From Methanosarcinales archaeon (GTDB lineage Archaea > Halobacteriota > Methanosarcinia > Methanotrichales > Methanotrichaceae): a DNA stretch of 12,392 nt. Positions within the stretch are counted from its first letter, which is position 1; every line of letters begins with the position of its first letter. This document shows positions 1 to 12,385 of the stretch, piece by piece. The notes beneath the pieces are model-generated. The model made no database searches. It saw only the letters and a program-made list of their open reading frames with translations, and was not told where the DNA came from. The stretch is taken from positions 1 to 12,392 of the forward strand of contig JAAEEW010000107.1 of the NCBI GenBank assembly GCA_013415595.1, written 5' to 3'. A program made the translations under genes and the position numbers.

Positions 1-81
1 CCTTTTCGGCCGGGCTGTGGCCAGAGGGAAACGGATCAGGCTGGAGAAAGGTCTGGGAAGAGAAGAGGATGAAAGTGGGGA

Positions 82-103
82 GGAAAATCGGAGAAGGGAA
101 AAA
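82..103 (-). terminator. Possible T-rich terminator after the 104-625 gene
   Basis: Read on the minus strand, the bases immediately after the TGA stop of the small exported-protein gene contain a run of five T and then a second T-rich stretch (GATTTTCC). Archaeal intrinsic termination relies mainly on such T tracts, without needing a strong hairpin, and no hairpin is visible here. The rest of 1-81 is purine-rich on the plus strand and shows no gene I can support. Confidence 0.3.
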
Positions 104-625
104 TCAGGAAATGTCGGGAGAAAAGAGAGCCAGAGCCTGGGGCCCCTGGGAGCCTGCAGGCTCAATATCAAACAAACCAAAAGGCGTTCGAACAGTGGTC
201 CCTAGTTGTTGAGCCCTTATCCAGGGATCTGAGGACAGATAGAAATCGCTCAGAGGTATTGTGCCGTCTGCCAGATTGTTATAGACGCTGCCGTTGAACA
301 GCACCGGCGTTCCCAGGGTGGCCTCGCCCAGCCACTCTCCGGTAATGTTGGTGGTGTTCACGAAGATGTCGTCGACCAGCCGGCCGTCCTCGATCTTCTT
401 GCCCTGGGGCGCTCCGCCCCAGCTCCACAGGTCGTTTTGCCTGTCGGCCTGCACCGGCGGCTCGTTGTAGGTCAGGAACTCCTTGAGCCAGGCGGCCCCG
501 AAATCTCCCCCCACGCTCTGGAAGGTGGTCGCCTCTTCAGCTCCACTTCCAGCCACCAGGCTCCCGGTCTGGGCACAGGCCAGGCCCAGCAGGAAGACCA
601 GGCCGATCAAGACCATGAATTTCAT
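104..625 (-). CDS. Small exported protein of unknown function
   Basis: I do not recognise the family. The 173-residue product starts with Met-Lys followed by a hydrophobic stretch (residues 3-15) and ends its signal peptide at a plausible Ala-Cys-Ala|Gln site (16-18), so export through Sec is likely. Cys17 is preceded by Gly-Leu-Ala, a poor lipobox, so lipidation is doubtful. The mature part is about 155 residues, rich in Trp, Gly and acidic residues, with no further membrane segment. It carries three N-glycosylation sequons (Asn90, Asn93, Asn111), which fits a cell-surface location in an archaeon. The ATG at 625 is chosen because the signal peptide begins there; a GGGGAT element lies about nine bases upstream. 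A second ATG at residue 4 is possible. It follows the 713-916 gene on the same strand after an 88-96 base gap that holds its own TATA-like sequence. Confidence 0.7.
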   Translation of the reverse strand: MKFMVLIGLVFLLGLACAQTGSLVAGSGAEEATTFQSVGGDFGAAWLKEFLTYNEPPVQADRQNDLWSWGGAPQGKKIEDGRLVDDIFVNTTNITGEWLGEATLGTPVLFNGSVYNNLADGTIPLSDFYLSSDPWIRAQQLGTTVRTPFGLFDIEPAGSQGPQALALFSPDIS

Positions 626-660
626 AATTGATCAATCCCCAATCGCATTTATTGCTCATC

Positions 661-678
661 CTGCCGATAAAAGTTTTT
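661..678 (-). promoter_or_regulatory. Candidate promoter (BRE/TATA) of the 104-625 gene
   Basis: On the minus strand the sequence CGAAAAACTTTTATCGG resembles an archaeal BRE (CGAAAA) followed by a TATA box (CTTTTATC). Placing the start site about 25 bases downstream gives transcription near 643-645 and a short leader that still contains the GGGGAT element before the ATG at 625. The same stretch is an imperfect inverted repeat (CCGA...TCGG around an A/T core), so a regulator could bind over the TATA box. This is pattern-based only. Confidence 0.4.
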
Positions 679-712
679 CGGACATGAGTTTTCAGGCTGC
701 ACGGACCTCATC

Positions 713-916
713 TCAGAGTCCCAGGTCCTCCTTCAGCTTGTTCCAGGCGATCAGGTCGATCTCCTCGTCCAGCTCGTCGTCATCGACACCGTCCGTCAGC
801 TCCTCCAGGATCAAAACCTCCAGCAGCCCAATCCTCTCCGATAGCCTGCTAATCTCCTCCCTCATGGCCTTGACCTCATCGTAAATGGCCTTCAAAAGAT
901 CGTTCTCCGGGTTCAT
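713..916 (-). CDS. Small acidic coiled-coil protein, unknown function
   Basis: A 67-residue protein if started at ATG 916; an in-frame TTG at 925 would add three residues. Residues 8-32 show an almost perfect heptad pattern (Leu8, Ile11, Val15, Met18, Ile22, Leu25, Ile29, Leu32), so this half should form an amphipathic helix that dimerises as a coiled coil. Residues 38-54 are very acidic (EELTDGVDDDELDEEID), followed by a short amphipathic end with Trp58. There is no signal peptide, so it is probably cytoplasmic. The layout (coiled coil plus acidic linker plus short hydrophobic end) recalls archaeal antitoxin-like proteins, but no toxin gene lies beside it and the match is only by shape. The GGAG before ATG 916 is close (3 bases); the TATA-like box near 951-960 would give an almost leaderless mRNA. 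Confidence 0.6.
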   Translation of the reverse strand: MNPENDLLKAIYDEVKAMREEISRLSERIGLLEVLILEELTDGVDDDELDEEIDLIAWNKLKEDLGL

Positions 917-944
917 CTGCTCCAACTCTTCAATTCCGCTTCTA

Positions 945-965
945 CTAGCGCATATAAAAAGGTTA
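945..965. promoter_or_regulatory. Shared divergent promoter core (TATA on both strands)
   Basis: The segment GCGCATATAAAAAGG reads as a TATA element on the plus strand (CATATAAA) and on the minus strand (CTTTTTATATG). Start sites about 25 bases away would fall near 929 on the minus strand, just ahead of the small coiled-coil gene, and near 981 on the plus strand. The latter leaves a leader of about 45 bases with a good ribosome binding site before the TTG at 1028. It is the only A/T-rich promoter-like stretch between the two divergent genes. Confidence 0.5.
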
Positions 966-1027
966 ATAAGATGCCAGATGATAACAGATAAATCTTGAAA
1001 ACCGAAAAAACCTGGTGGAGGACAACC

Positions 1028-1777
1028 TTGCTTAGAAGTACATTCCTCATGTTGACCCTGCTGATCCTGATCGGCTTTGCACAGGGAGAGCCCTCGACTC
1101 CCGGAGCGGCGATCCCCGACCAGGACCCGGCTCTGGCTCTCACCGACGCTGAAAATGCCTCCCTGATGGAAGGGAACTCAACGAACGCCACCGCTGAAGA
1201 CCCGGCTCTCGGGAATAACACCACTGCCGCCTCCTTTGAGGGCATCTGGCTGGTGAGCCTGGGCCAGTCCCGGACCACCATGGTGCTTCACCAGCGTCAG
1301 GACGTGATCTTCGGCTCGGCCAGCTCCGATCAGCCCCAGCCCTGGAACGCCGCCGTGCTGGGCTCTGCATCCGGCCAGTCCATCGACCTGACCCTGACCC
1401 GCCTGGATGCCAGCGGGCCGGTCACCACCCGGCTGGTGGGACGGTCCTCCCAGGAGGCCATCGAGGGCGACTACTTCCGGACGGACGCCCTGGGCAAGGT
1501 GGATAACGGCGCTTTCACCGCCTTCCTGATCAACCCCGACACCTCCGGCTACACGCCGGTGCAGGAGACGGCTCTCCCGGCTGCGGAGACGTCGACTGCA
1601 GCATCGGCCATTCCTGAGACAGCGCCTGTAGCCCCCAACCAGACGGAGAGCGTCCAGCCCGCCGCCAGGAGCGGCTACACCGACGTTCACGACCTGGCCC
1701 ACCTGGTGCCCCCGGCGGCTGGAGTCATACCCCCGGGAATCAACATGGGCGGCGGTGGCGGCATGGGCATGGGCTGA
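1028..1777 (+). CDS. Exported surface protein, sequon-rich, Gly/Met tail
   Basis: I do not recognise the family. The start is set at TTG 1028 because GGTGGAGGA (1014-1022) sits six bases upstream and translation there gives a compact signal peptide (Arg3, hydrophobic 5-18, probable cleavage after Gln19-Gly20). An in-frame TTG at 995 would add 11 residues, including an awkward Trp-Trp-Arg, and has no ribosome binding site. Of 249 residues, about 40-66 are a Ser/Thr/Asn linker with sequons at Asn43, Asn50, Asn53, Asn63 and Asn64. Next is a roughly 110-residue domain with alternating hydrophobic residues, suggesting beta strands, then a Pro/Ala/Thr-rich spacer, and a Gly/Met-rich end (MGGGGGMGMG). 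No second membrane segment or anchor is seen. It is probably secreted or loosely bound to the cell surface, and its role is unknown. Confidence 0.7.
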   Translation: MLRSTFLMLTLLILIGFAQGEPSTPGAAIPDQDPALALTDAENASLMEGNSTNATAEDPALGNNTTAASFEGIWLVSLGQSRTTMVLHQRQDVIFGSASSDQPQPWNAAVLGSASGQSIDLTLTRLDASGPVTTRLVGRSSQEAIEGDYFRTDALGKVDNGAFTAFLINPDTSGYTPVQETALPAAETSTAASAIPETAPVAPNQTESVQPAARSGYTDVHDLAHLVPPAAGVIPPGINMGGGGGMGMG

Positions 1778-1954
1778 GGTGGACCGAGGGCTGTAGAGTG
1801 GAATGGCCGGGACCACAGTGCGGCCGGGCCCAGGGCCACTTTGATCCCCCTCCCCGGTCTGGCGATAATAACCGGCAATACGATTAGAGCAGGCCAGAAC
1901 CAGGAGGCCAGCGGGCCTGTGGAGAGGACAGAGGAATCGAGAGGACAAAGGATT

Positions 1955-1969
1955 CGATTGGACCAATCG
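1955..1969. promoter_or_regulatory. Operator-like inverted repeat upstream of the cyclase gene
   Basis: CGATTGG-A-CCAATCG is a perfect dyad with 7-base arms around one central base. Weaker pairing (ATT with AAT) continues outward if two bases are skipped. It ends 32 bases before ATG 2002 and overlaps the alternative GTG start at 1969, which argues for the later start. The rest of 1778-2001 has no gene I can support. It holds an ATAATA tract near 1865-1870 that could be a weak TATA element and a 9-base direct repeat (GAGAGGACA at 1922 and 1939). Confidence 0.4.
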
Positions 1970-2001
1970 TGAATGACAGAAAGAGGCGGCAGCAGGGCCA
2001 C

Positions 2002-2637
2002 ATGATCGTCAAGGAAATTTACGATATCAGCCTACCCCTGGGCGAGGACTGCCAGCGCTACCCGGGAGACACCCCCTTTTGCAGACAGCAGCTGTGCCGC
2101 CTGGAGGAGGCCGGCTACAACCTGTTCAGCCTGACCATGAGCTCCCACGCCGGCACCCATTTGGATTCTCCCGCTCACCTGGTGGTCGGGGGACGGACGA
2201 TCGATCAGATCGCTCCTCAGGAGCTCATACTGCCGGCCAGGGTGGCGTTTGTCCCCGGCCAGGGACCTATCGTTGCCCGGGACATCCAGGACCTCGACCT
2301 CTCGCCGGGAGAGGCCCTGCTCTTCAAGACCGAGAACTCGGCCTCCGGCCTCTCCCGGTCCCCCCGGTTCCGGGAGGACTACGTCTGCCTGAGCCCGGGG
2401 GCGGCCGAGCTGTGCCTTCGCCGGGGAGCGGCCCTGGTGGGCATAGACTGCCTCTCCGTGGACCGCTTCGACGACCCTGGCCTGCCGGTGCATAAGATTC
2501 TCCTGGGCCATGGCATCCCCATACTGGAGGGAATCGACCTTGGACGGGTGGACCAGGGCAGCTACACCCTGATCTGCCTGCCCCTGAACATCACCGATGC
2601 AGAGGCCTCCCCGGCCAGGGCCCTGCTGGTGCGATGA
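2002..2637 (+). CDS. Cyclase/kynurenine formamidase family metal hydrolase
   Basis: A 211-residue member of the cyclase family (PF04199), which includes bacterial kynurenine formamidase (KynB). The diagnostic HxGTHxDxPxH motif is complete: His49, Gly51, Thr52, His53, Asp55, Pro57, His59. Further on, His164 and Glu176 have the 12-residue spacing of the KynB residues that finish the metal site, in the context LLGHGIPILEG. All metal-binding positions therefore look intact and the enzyme should be an active, cytoplasmic, zinc-type hydrolase. Its substrate cannot be told: no tryptophan-degradation gene lies nearby, and many archaeal members have unknown substrates. ATG 2002 fits the family N-terminus (EIYDISLPL directly after the start); GTG 1969 would add 11 basic residues and overlaps a dyad. 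The stop codon overlaps the ribosome binding site of the histidine kinase gene 12 bases downstream, so the two are probably one operon. Confidence 0.85.
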   Translation: MIVKEIYDISLPLGEDCQRYPGDTPFCRQQLCRLEEAGYNLFSLTMSSHAGTHLDSPAHLVVGGRTIDQIAPQELILPARVAFVPGQGPIVARDIQDLDLSPGEALLFKTENSASGLSRSPRFREDYVCLSPGAAELCLRRGAALVGIDCLSVDRFDDPGLPVHKILLGHGIPILEGIDLGRVDQGSYTLICLPLNITDAEASPARALLVR

Positions 2638-2643
2638 GGAGGA
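2636..2643 (+). promoter_or_regulatory. Strong ribosome binding site overlapping the cyclase stop
   Basis: GAGGAGGA lies within the cyclase stop region (the TGA at 2635-2637 supplies its first bases), with six bases between it and the ATG at 2650. This fixes the kinase start and suggests ribosomes ending on the cyclase help start the kinase. Confidence 0.75.
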
Positions 2644-2649
2644 ACGCCT

Positions 2650-8715
<6,066 letters not shown>

Positions 8716-8754
8716 TCCCTGAACCAGGAACGACTGCCTAAGCCGGCAAAGTGA

Positions 8755-9711
8755 TCAGGAGCCGGCGGAGAGGCTCAGGTAGGCCAGGAGGGCCTCCAGC
8801 TGGATTCGCTCGTTGGCCCCTTCCGTCAGCCGGAAGTCGATCTCTCCTATGCGGTCTATGAGGCGGACCTTGGCCTGATCGGGGATCTCCAGGTCCAGGG
8901 CTTCCCGGTGGATCTGGACTATCACGTCCTGGCCGGAGAGGCCCTGCACCAGGAGGAGCTGGTCCAGAATGCCCCGGGCACCCAGGAAGTCGCCCTTCAG
9001 GGCTACGGTTATAAGCTCACGGATCTGCTCCGGCCTGGCCTGGGCGGTGATCTCGTAGATGGTCTGCATGTCCACCTGGTCGCCCATGAGGGCTGCGGCC
9101 TGGAGGGCGTTGATGGCCTTTCTCATGTCGCCCCGGGCCACGTACTTGATGGCCTCCAGCCCGTCCTCGGTGACCTTGAGGTTCTCCTTCTCGGCGATGT
9201 GTCTGATCCGCTTCTTCACTGCTTCTTCGGAGAGGGAGCGGAAGCGGTAGACGGCACAGCGGGATTGAATGGGCTCGATGATCTTGGAGGAGTAGTTGCA
9301 GGACAGGATGAACCGACAGGTGGCGCTGTAGCGCTCCATGGTGCGGCGAAGAGCTGCCTGGGCGTCGCCGGTCAGGGCGTCGGCCTCGTCCAGGAATATG
9401 ACCTTGAACTCCGCTCCGCCCAGGGGAGCCATGCGGGCGAAGTCCTTCACCTTGTGCCTCACCACGTCTATTCCCCTCTCGTCCGAGGCGTTTAGCTCGA
9501 TGAAGTTGTTTCGCCAGCCTTCGCCGTAGATCTCCTTGACTATGCTGATGGCCGCGGCCGTCTTTCCCACCCCGGGCGGTCCGGAGAACAGGAGATGAGG
9601 AAGGTTCTTGGTGACCACGTAGGACTTGAGGCGCTTCACTATCTGCTCCTGGCCCACTATGTCCTCCAGGGCGCTTGGCCGGTACTTCTCGATCCAGATC
9701 TCTTCTTTGAT
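8755..9711 (-). CDS. rfcS: Replication factor C small subunit, apparent ATC start
   Basis: The small subunit of the clamp loader that, with RfcL, opens and loads the PCNA ring onto primed DNA using ATP. From position 9711 the product is 318 residues, the usual family length. Motifs: IWIEKYRP (5-12, RFC box II), Walker A GPPGVGKT (44-51), Walker B LDEAD (107-111), sensor 1 SCNYSSKIIEP ending in the arginine-finger SRC (150-152), and the sensor-2 region RGDMRKAINALQ. The frame is open from a TAA at 9736-9738, but no ATG, GTG or TTG occurs before GTG 9657 (residue 19), which would cut off IWIEKYRP. I place the start at ATC 9711 because GGGGGAG stands five bases upstream and the protein would begin Met-Lys-Glu-Glu-Ile-Trp, as relatives do. 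A sequence error is the alternative. The gene converges on the kinase gene with 39 bases between stops. Confidence 0.88.
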   Translation of the reverse strand: MKEEIWIEKYRPSALEDIVGQEQIVKRLKSYVVTKNLPHLLFSGPPGVGKTAAAISIVKEIYGEGWRNNFIELNASDERGIDVVRHKVKDFARMAPLGGAEFKVIFLDEADALTGDAQAALRRTMERYSATCRFILSCNYSSKIIEPIQSRCAVYRFRSLSEEAVKKRIRHIAEKENLKVTEDGLEAIKYVARGDMRKAINALQAAALMGDQVDMQTIYEITAQARPEQIRELITVALKGDFLGARGILDQLLLVQGLSGQDVIVQIHREALDLEIPDQAKVRLIDRIGEIDFRLTEGANERIQLEALLAYLSLSAGS

Positions 9712-9741
9712 TGGAACTCCCCCATTCGAAAGGTGTTAGCC

Positions 9742-9755
9742 TCGATATATCAAAG
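9742..9755 (-). promoter_or_regulatory. Candidate TATA box of rfcS
   Basis: On the minus strand CTTTGATATATCGA is a good archaeal TATA-like element. A start site about 25 bases downstream would be near 9722, giving a very short leader that begins close to the GGGGGAG ribosome binding site. This supports translation starting around 9711, not at the internal GTG 9657. Confidence 0.5.
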
Positions 9756-9844
9756 TTGCTCTGCCCTTTAATCTCCTCTGCCCTCTTCCTGATCCACACG
9801 GTTCTCATCTGCCTGAATTTGAGGCTCCGGGTCGGGGGGCCAGA

Positions 9845-9894
9845 AGCTTTCGATATAGCCCCCGGCCTTAGACGGGCTCTTTAGCTTTCGATAT
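9845..9894. repeat. Two copies of AGCTTTCGATAT upstream of ileS
   Basis: The 12-base sequence AGCTTTCGATAT occurs at 9845-9856 and again at 9883-9894, 38 bases apart. Its core TCGATAT also occurs at 9742-9748 in the rfcS promoter. The repeats lie in the intergenic region between divergent rfcS and ileS, about 80-130 bases before the ileS start, so they could be binding sites for one regulator. Confidence 0.55.
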
Positions 9895-9907
9895 TTTTCG
9901 AAAAATA
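9892..9907. repeat. Perfect 16-bp palindrome in the rfcS-ileS intergenic region
   Basis: TATTTTTCGAAAAATA is its own reverse complement and overlaps the second AGCTTTCGATAT copy by three bases. It could be an operator, or an A/T-rich element working with the ileS promoter. Cruciform potential is small. Confidence 0.6.
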
Positions 9908-9915
9908 GGGTTCGC

Positions 9916-9932
9916 ACAAAGGCTAAATAGGG
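9916..9932 (+). promoter_or_regulatory. Candidate promoter of ileS
   Basis: ACAAAGGCTAAATAGGG resembles a BRE (AAAGG) followed by a TATA box (CTAAATAG). A start site about 25 bases downstream, near 9953, gives a leader of about 23 bases that contains the GGAGG at 9964-9968. The sequence 9712-9975 holds no gene I can support. Confidence 0.4.
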
Positions 9933-9975
9933 TGTTGATTATCAGGCAATCGTTTTTCCGTTTGGAGGACTGGGT

Positions 9976-12330
9976 TTGATCGTTGAGGTGGCAGGACAGT
10001 ACAATGCTCAGGACGTCGAAGAGAAGATAAAGGAGTTCTGGAGCAGCTCGGATATTTACGCCAAAGTAAGGTCAATGAGAAGCAGCGGAAGGAAGTTTTT
10101 CTTCGTTGACGGGCCACCTTACACCACGGGCAGGATTCACCTGGGCACGGCCTGGAACAAGGTGATCAAGGACTCCGTGCTCCGCTACCGGTCCATGAAC
10201 GGCTACAGCCTGAAGGACCGGCCGGGATGGGACATGCACGGGCTGCCCATCGAGGTCAAGGTGGAGGAGTACCTGGGGTTCAAGAGCAAGAAGGACATCG
10301 AGTCCTACGGCGTGGAAAGGTTCGTCTCCCAGTGCAAGACCTTTGCCATTCGCCAGAAGGACGAGATGACCGCCCAGTTCAAGTCTCTGGGAGCCTGGAT
10401 GGACTGGGACGACCCCTACATGACCCTAAAGGACGAGTACCTGGAGGCGGCCTGGTGGGCTCTGAAGAGGGCCAACGAGCGGGGGCTGCTGGACCGGGGT
10501 CACCGGGTGGTCAACTGGTGTCCGCGCTGCGAGACGGCCATCGCCGACTCGGAGGTGGAGTACTGGGATGAGAAGGACCACTCCATCTACGTCAAGTTCC
10601 CGGTGGAGGGGGAGGAAGGAACCTACATCGTGATCTGGACCACCACCCCCTGGACCATTCCCGCCAACATCGCCGTGGCCGTCCATCCCGACTTCGAGTA
10701 CTCCCGGATACGGGCCTGGAAGGACGACGCCGTGGACGTGCTGATCATGGCCAGCGACCTGGTGGAGCAGGTGCTGAAGCAGGGGCGGTACAGGGACTAC
10801 GAGCTGCTGGAGAGGATCTCCGGCAAGGACCTGGTGGGCCTCAAGTACCGCCATCCCCTGGCCGACCTGGTCCCCGACCAGGCGGAGATCGAGCACGGTG
10901 TCTTCACAGCGGATTTCGTGACCGCCGAGAACACCGGCTGTGTGCACATCGCCCCCGGGCACGGCATGGACGACTACGAGCTGGGGATGGCCAACCATCT
11001 GCCCATATTCTGTCCGGTGGGCGAGGACGGGCGGTACACCTCCGAGGCCGGAGAGAGGTACATCGGCAAGTACGTCCGGGACGTGAACGAAGAGGTGTGC
11101 GACGACCTGCTGGAGAGGAAGCTGCTCCTGTCCAAGGGAGACATCGTTCACCGCTACGGCCACTGCTGGAGGTGCAAGACCCCCATCATCTACATCGCCA
11201 CCCGCCAGTGGTTCCTGGGGATCGCCAGCCTGCGTGACGACATGCTGGACGAGATCGGCAAGATCAAGTGGTATCCGGAGTGGGCCGGGTCGTCCCGGTT
11301 CCGGGACTGGATCAGCGGGGCCCGGGACTGGTGCATCTCCAGGCAGAGGTACTGGGGAATTCCCCTGCCCATCTGGATCTGCCGGGCCTGCGGCTCGCTG
11401 GAGGTCATAGGCACCCGAAAGGAGCTGGAGGAGAAGAGCGGCTCCCCGGTGGAGGACCTGCACCGGCCGGCGGTGGACAATGTTCACCTGCACTGTCAGT
11501 GCGGTGGAGAGATGCAGCGGGTGCCTGACGTATTCGACGTGTGGTTCGACAGCGCTGTAGCCTCCTGGGCCACCCTTCGCTTCCCGGGCCAGGAGGAGGA
11601 GTGGAAGGAGTGGTGGCCGGCGGACTTCATCACCGAGGGCCACGACCAGACCAGGGGCTGGTTCTACTCTCAGCTGGGGGCCAGCATGGTCTCTTTCGGC
11701 AAGGCTCCCTACAAGAGCGTGCTGATGCACGGGTTCACCCTGGACGAGCAGGGCCGGAAGATGTCCAAGAGCATCGGAAACGTGGTGCAGCCCGAGGAGG
11801 TGGTCAAGAAGTTCGGAGCCGATACCCTGCGGTTTTACGTCCTGGCCTCCAACGCCCCCTGGGAGGACCTGCATTTCAGCTGGGACGTGACCGAGAACAC
11901 CAACCGCATGCTGAACATCCTGTGGAACGCCTACCGCTTCCCCCTGCCCTACATGATCCTGGACAACTTCGACGCCTCCAGGGCCGACCTGGGACGCTAC
12001 CAGGAGAGCCTGAGGGCGGAGGACCGCTGGATACTCTCCCGGGTCAACACGCTAGCGAAAGAGGTGCAGGAGTCCATGGAGCAGTACCAGCTTCACCGGG
12101 TGGCCAGGGCCCTGTCCGAGTTCATTCTGGAGGACCTCTCCCGGTGGTACATCCAGCTAGTCCGGCCCCGGACCTGGATTGAGACCGACGACCCGGACAA
12201 GCTGGCCGCCTACGCCACCATCTACAACGTGATGGTCACCCTGTCCAAGCTGCTGTCGCCATCTTCCGGCCTTCGTCACCCTTCCCGCAATAGACCTTAC
12301 TCCCCCCGGTTCTTGTGTACCAGTAGGTGA
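9976..12330 (+). CDS. ileS: Isoleucyl-tRNA synthetase, 3' part replaced
   Basis: Class I synthetase charging tRNA-Ile. The start is TTG 9976, with GGAGG (9964-9968) seven bases upstream. Visible features: the HIGH-type signature His55-Leu-Gly-Thr58 in GPPYTTGRIHLGT; CP1 editing-domain motifs from Trp221 (WTTTPWTIPAN) and GHGMDDYELG; paired-cysteine zinc sites (WCPRC, CxxC and CxC before VFDVWFDS); and Lys595-Met-Ser-Lys-Ser599. The anticodon-binding domain begins normally, but after LSKLLSP (residues 756-762, ending at 12261) the expected PHxxEE-type helix is missing. It is replaced by 22 unrelated residues up to a TGA at 12328-12330. The open frame is 784 residues, whereas archaeal IleRS is usually above 1000, so the tRNA-binding C-terminus is absent and a product from this copy should not work normally. 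The catalytic part is unambiguous. Confidence 0.88.
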   Translation: MIVEVAGQYNAQDVEEKIKEFWSSSDIYAKVRSMRSSGRKFFFVDGPPYTTGRIHLGTAWNKVIKDSVLRYRSMNGYSLKDRPGWDMHGLPIEVKVEEYLGFKSKKDIESYGVERFVSQCKTFAIRQKDEMTAQFKSLGAWMDWDDPYMTLKDEYLEAAWWALKRANERGLLDRGHRVVNWCPRCETAIADSEVEYWDEKDHSIYVKFPVEGEEGTYIVIWTTTPWTIPANIAVAVHPDFEYSRIRAWKDDAVDVLIMASDLVEQVLKQGRYRDYELLERISGKDLVGLKYRHPLADLVPDQAEIEHGVFTADFVTAENTGCVHIAPGHGMDDYELGMANHLPIFCPVGEDGRYTSEAGERYIGKYVRDVNEEVCDDLLERKLLLSKGDIVHRYGHCWRCKTPIIYIATRQWFLGIASLRDDMLDEIGKIKWYPEWAGSSRFRDWISGARDWCISRQRYWGIPLPIWICRACGSLEVIGTRKELEEKSGSPVEDLHRPAVDNVHLHCQCGGEMQRVPDVFDVWFDSAVASWATLRFPGQEEEWKEWWPADFITEGHDQTRGWFYSQLGASMVSFGKAPYKSVLMHGFTLDEQGRKMSKSIGNVVQPEEVVKKFGADTLRFYVLASNAPWEDLHFSWDVTENTNRMLNILWNAYRFPLPYMILDNFDASRADLGRYQESLRAEDRWILSRVNTLAKEVQESMEQYQLHRVARALSEFILEDLSRWYIQLVRPRTWIETDDPDKLAAYATIYNVMVTLSKLLSPSSGLRHPSRNRPYSPRFLCTSR

Positions 12331-12385
12331 CTCCCTGCCGGGTAACACTGGAAACGCCTTTCATCTTCTTTTCGGCTTTAGCCAT
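12236..12385 (-). pseudogene. N-terminal fragment of a tyrosine recombinase/integrase
   Basis: On the minus strand an ATG at 12385 opens a 49-codon frame ending at TGA 12236-12238. Its first 42-45 residues look genuine: a basic start (MAKAEKKMKG), then VTRQGVTYWYTRTGG and KVYCGKGDEGRKMA, the aromatic/Gly-rich short-strand pattern found at the N-terminus of phage- and plasmid-type integrases of methanogens. The last few codons run into ileS sequence and are probably meaningless. Base composition is less GC-rich than the flanking genes and codons such as AAA, GTT and TAT are used. No catalytic Arg/His/Tyr part is present. The assignment rests on my recognition of a short N-terminus. It could also belong to another DNA-binding protein. 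Confidence 0.5.
12248..12262. other. Probable junction between ileS and the recombinase fragment
   Basis: Both readings stay plausible across this short stretch: IleRS Leu-Leu-Ser-Pro on the plus strand and recombinase Met-Ala-Thr-Ala-Ala on the minus strand. To the left only IleRS makes sense; to the right only the recombinase does. The shared bases could be an attachment core, a microhomology join, or a short overlap that misled an assembler. Confidence 0.45.

Noticed and set aside
14..17. Lipoprotein status of the 104-625 product from its Leu-Ala-Cys
   Set aside because: The residue three before Cys is Gly, which does not fit a lipobox; an Ala-Cys-Ala signal peptidase site explains the sequence better. 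Coordinates given are residues 14-17 of the protein.
17..205. A 62-codon plus-strand frame at the window's start
   Set aside because: The product is Arg/Glu/Lys/Gly-rich without any domain, and its end overlaps the end of the better-supported 104-625 gene.
483..884. A 133-codon plus-strand frame rich in serine
   Set aside because: The long Ser run comes from reading the acidic Glu/Asp codons of the minus-strand coiled-coil gene backwards.
1178..1966. A 262-codon open frame on the minus strand opposite the exported protein gene
   Set aside because: It lacks a credible start and composition, and the plus-strand reading has a ribosome binding site and a signal peptide.
8716..8754. A hairpin terminator between the kinase and rfcS
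   Set aside because: The 39-base gap shows no convincing stem or T run on either strand.
8755..9657. A 300-residue RfcS starting at GTG 9657
   Set aside because: It would drop the conserved IWIEKYRP box that is encoded in frame just upstream.
10426..11874. A 482-codon open frame on the minus strand opposite ileS
   Set aside because: The plus strand carries unmistakable IleRS motifs. The minus-strand product is low-complexity and matches the pattern of a GC-driven shadow frame.
12262..12330. The last 22 residues of the ileS open frame as a real IleRS C-terminus
   Set aside because: They bear no likeness to IleRS and lie on DNA whose other strand encodes the integrase-like N-terminus.
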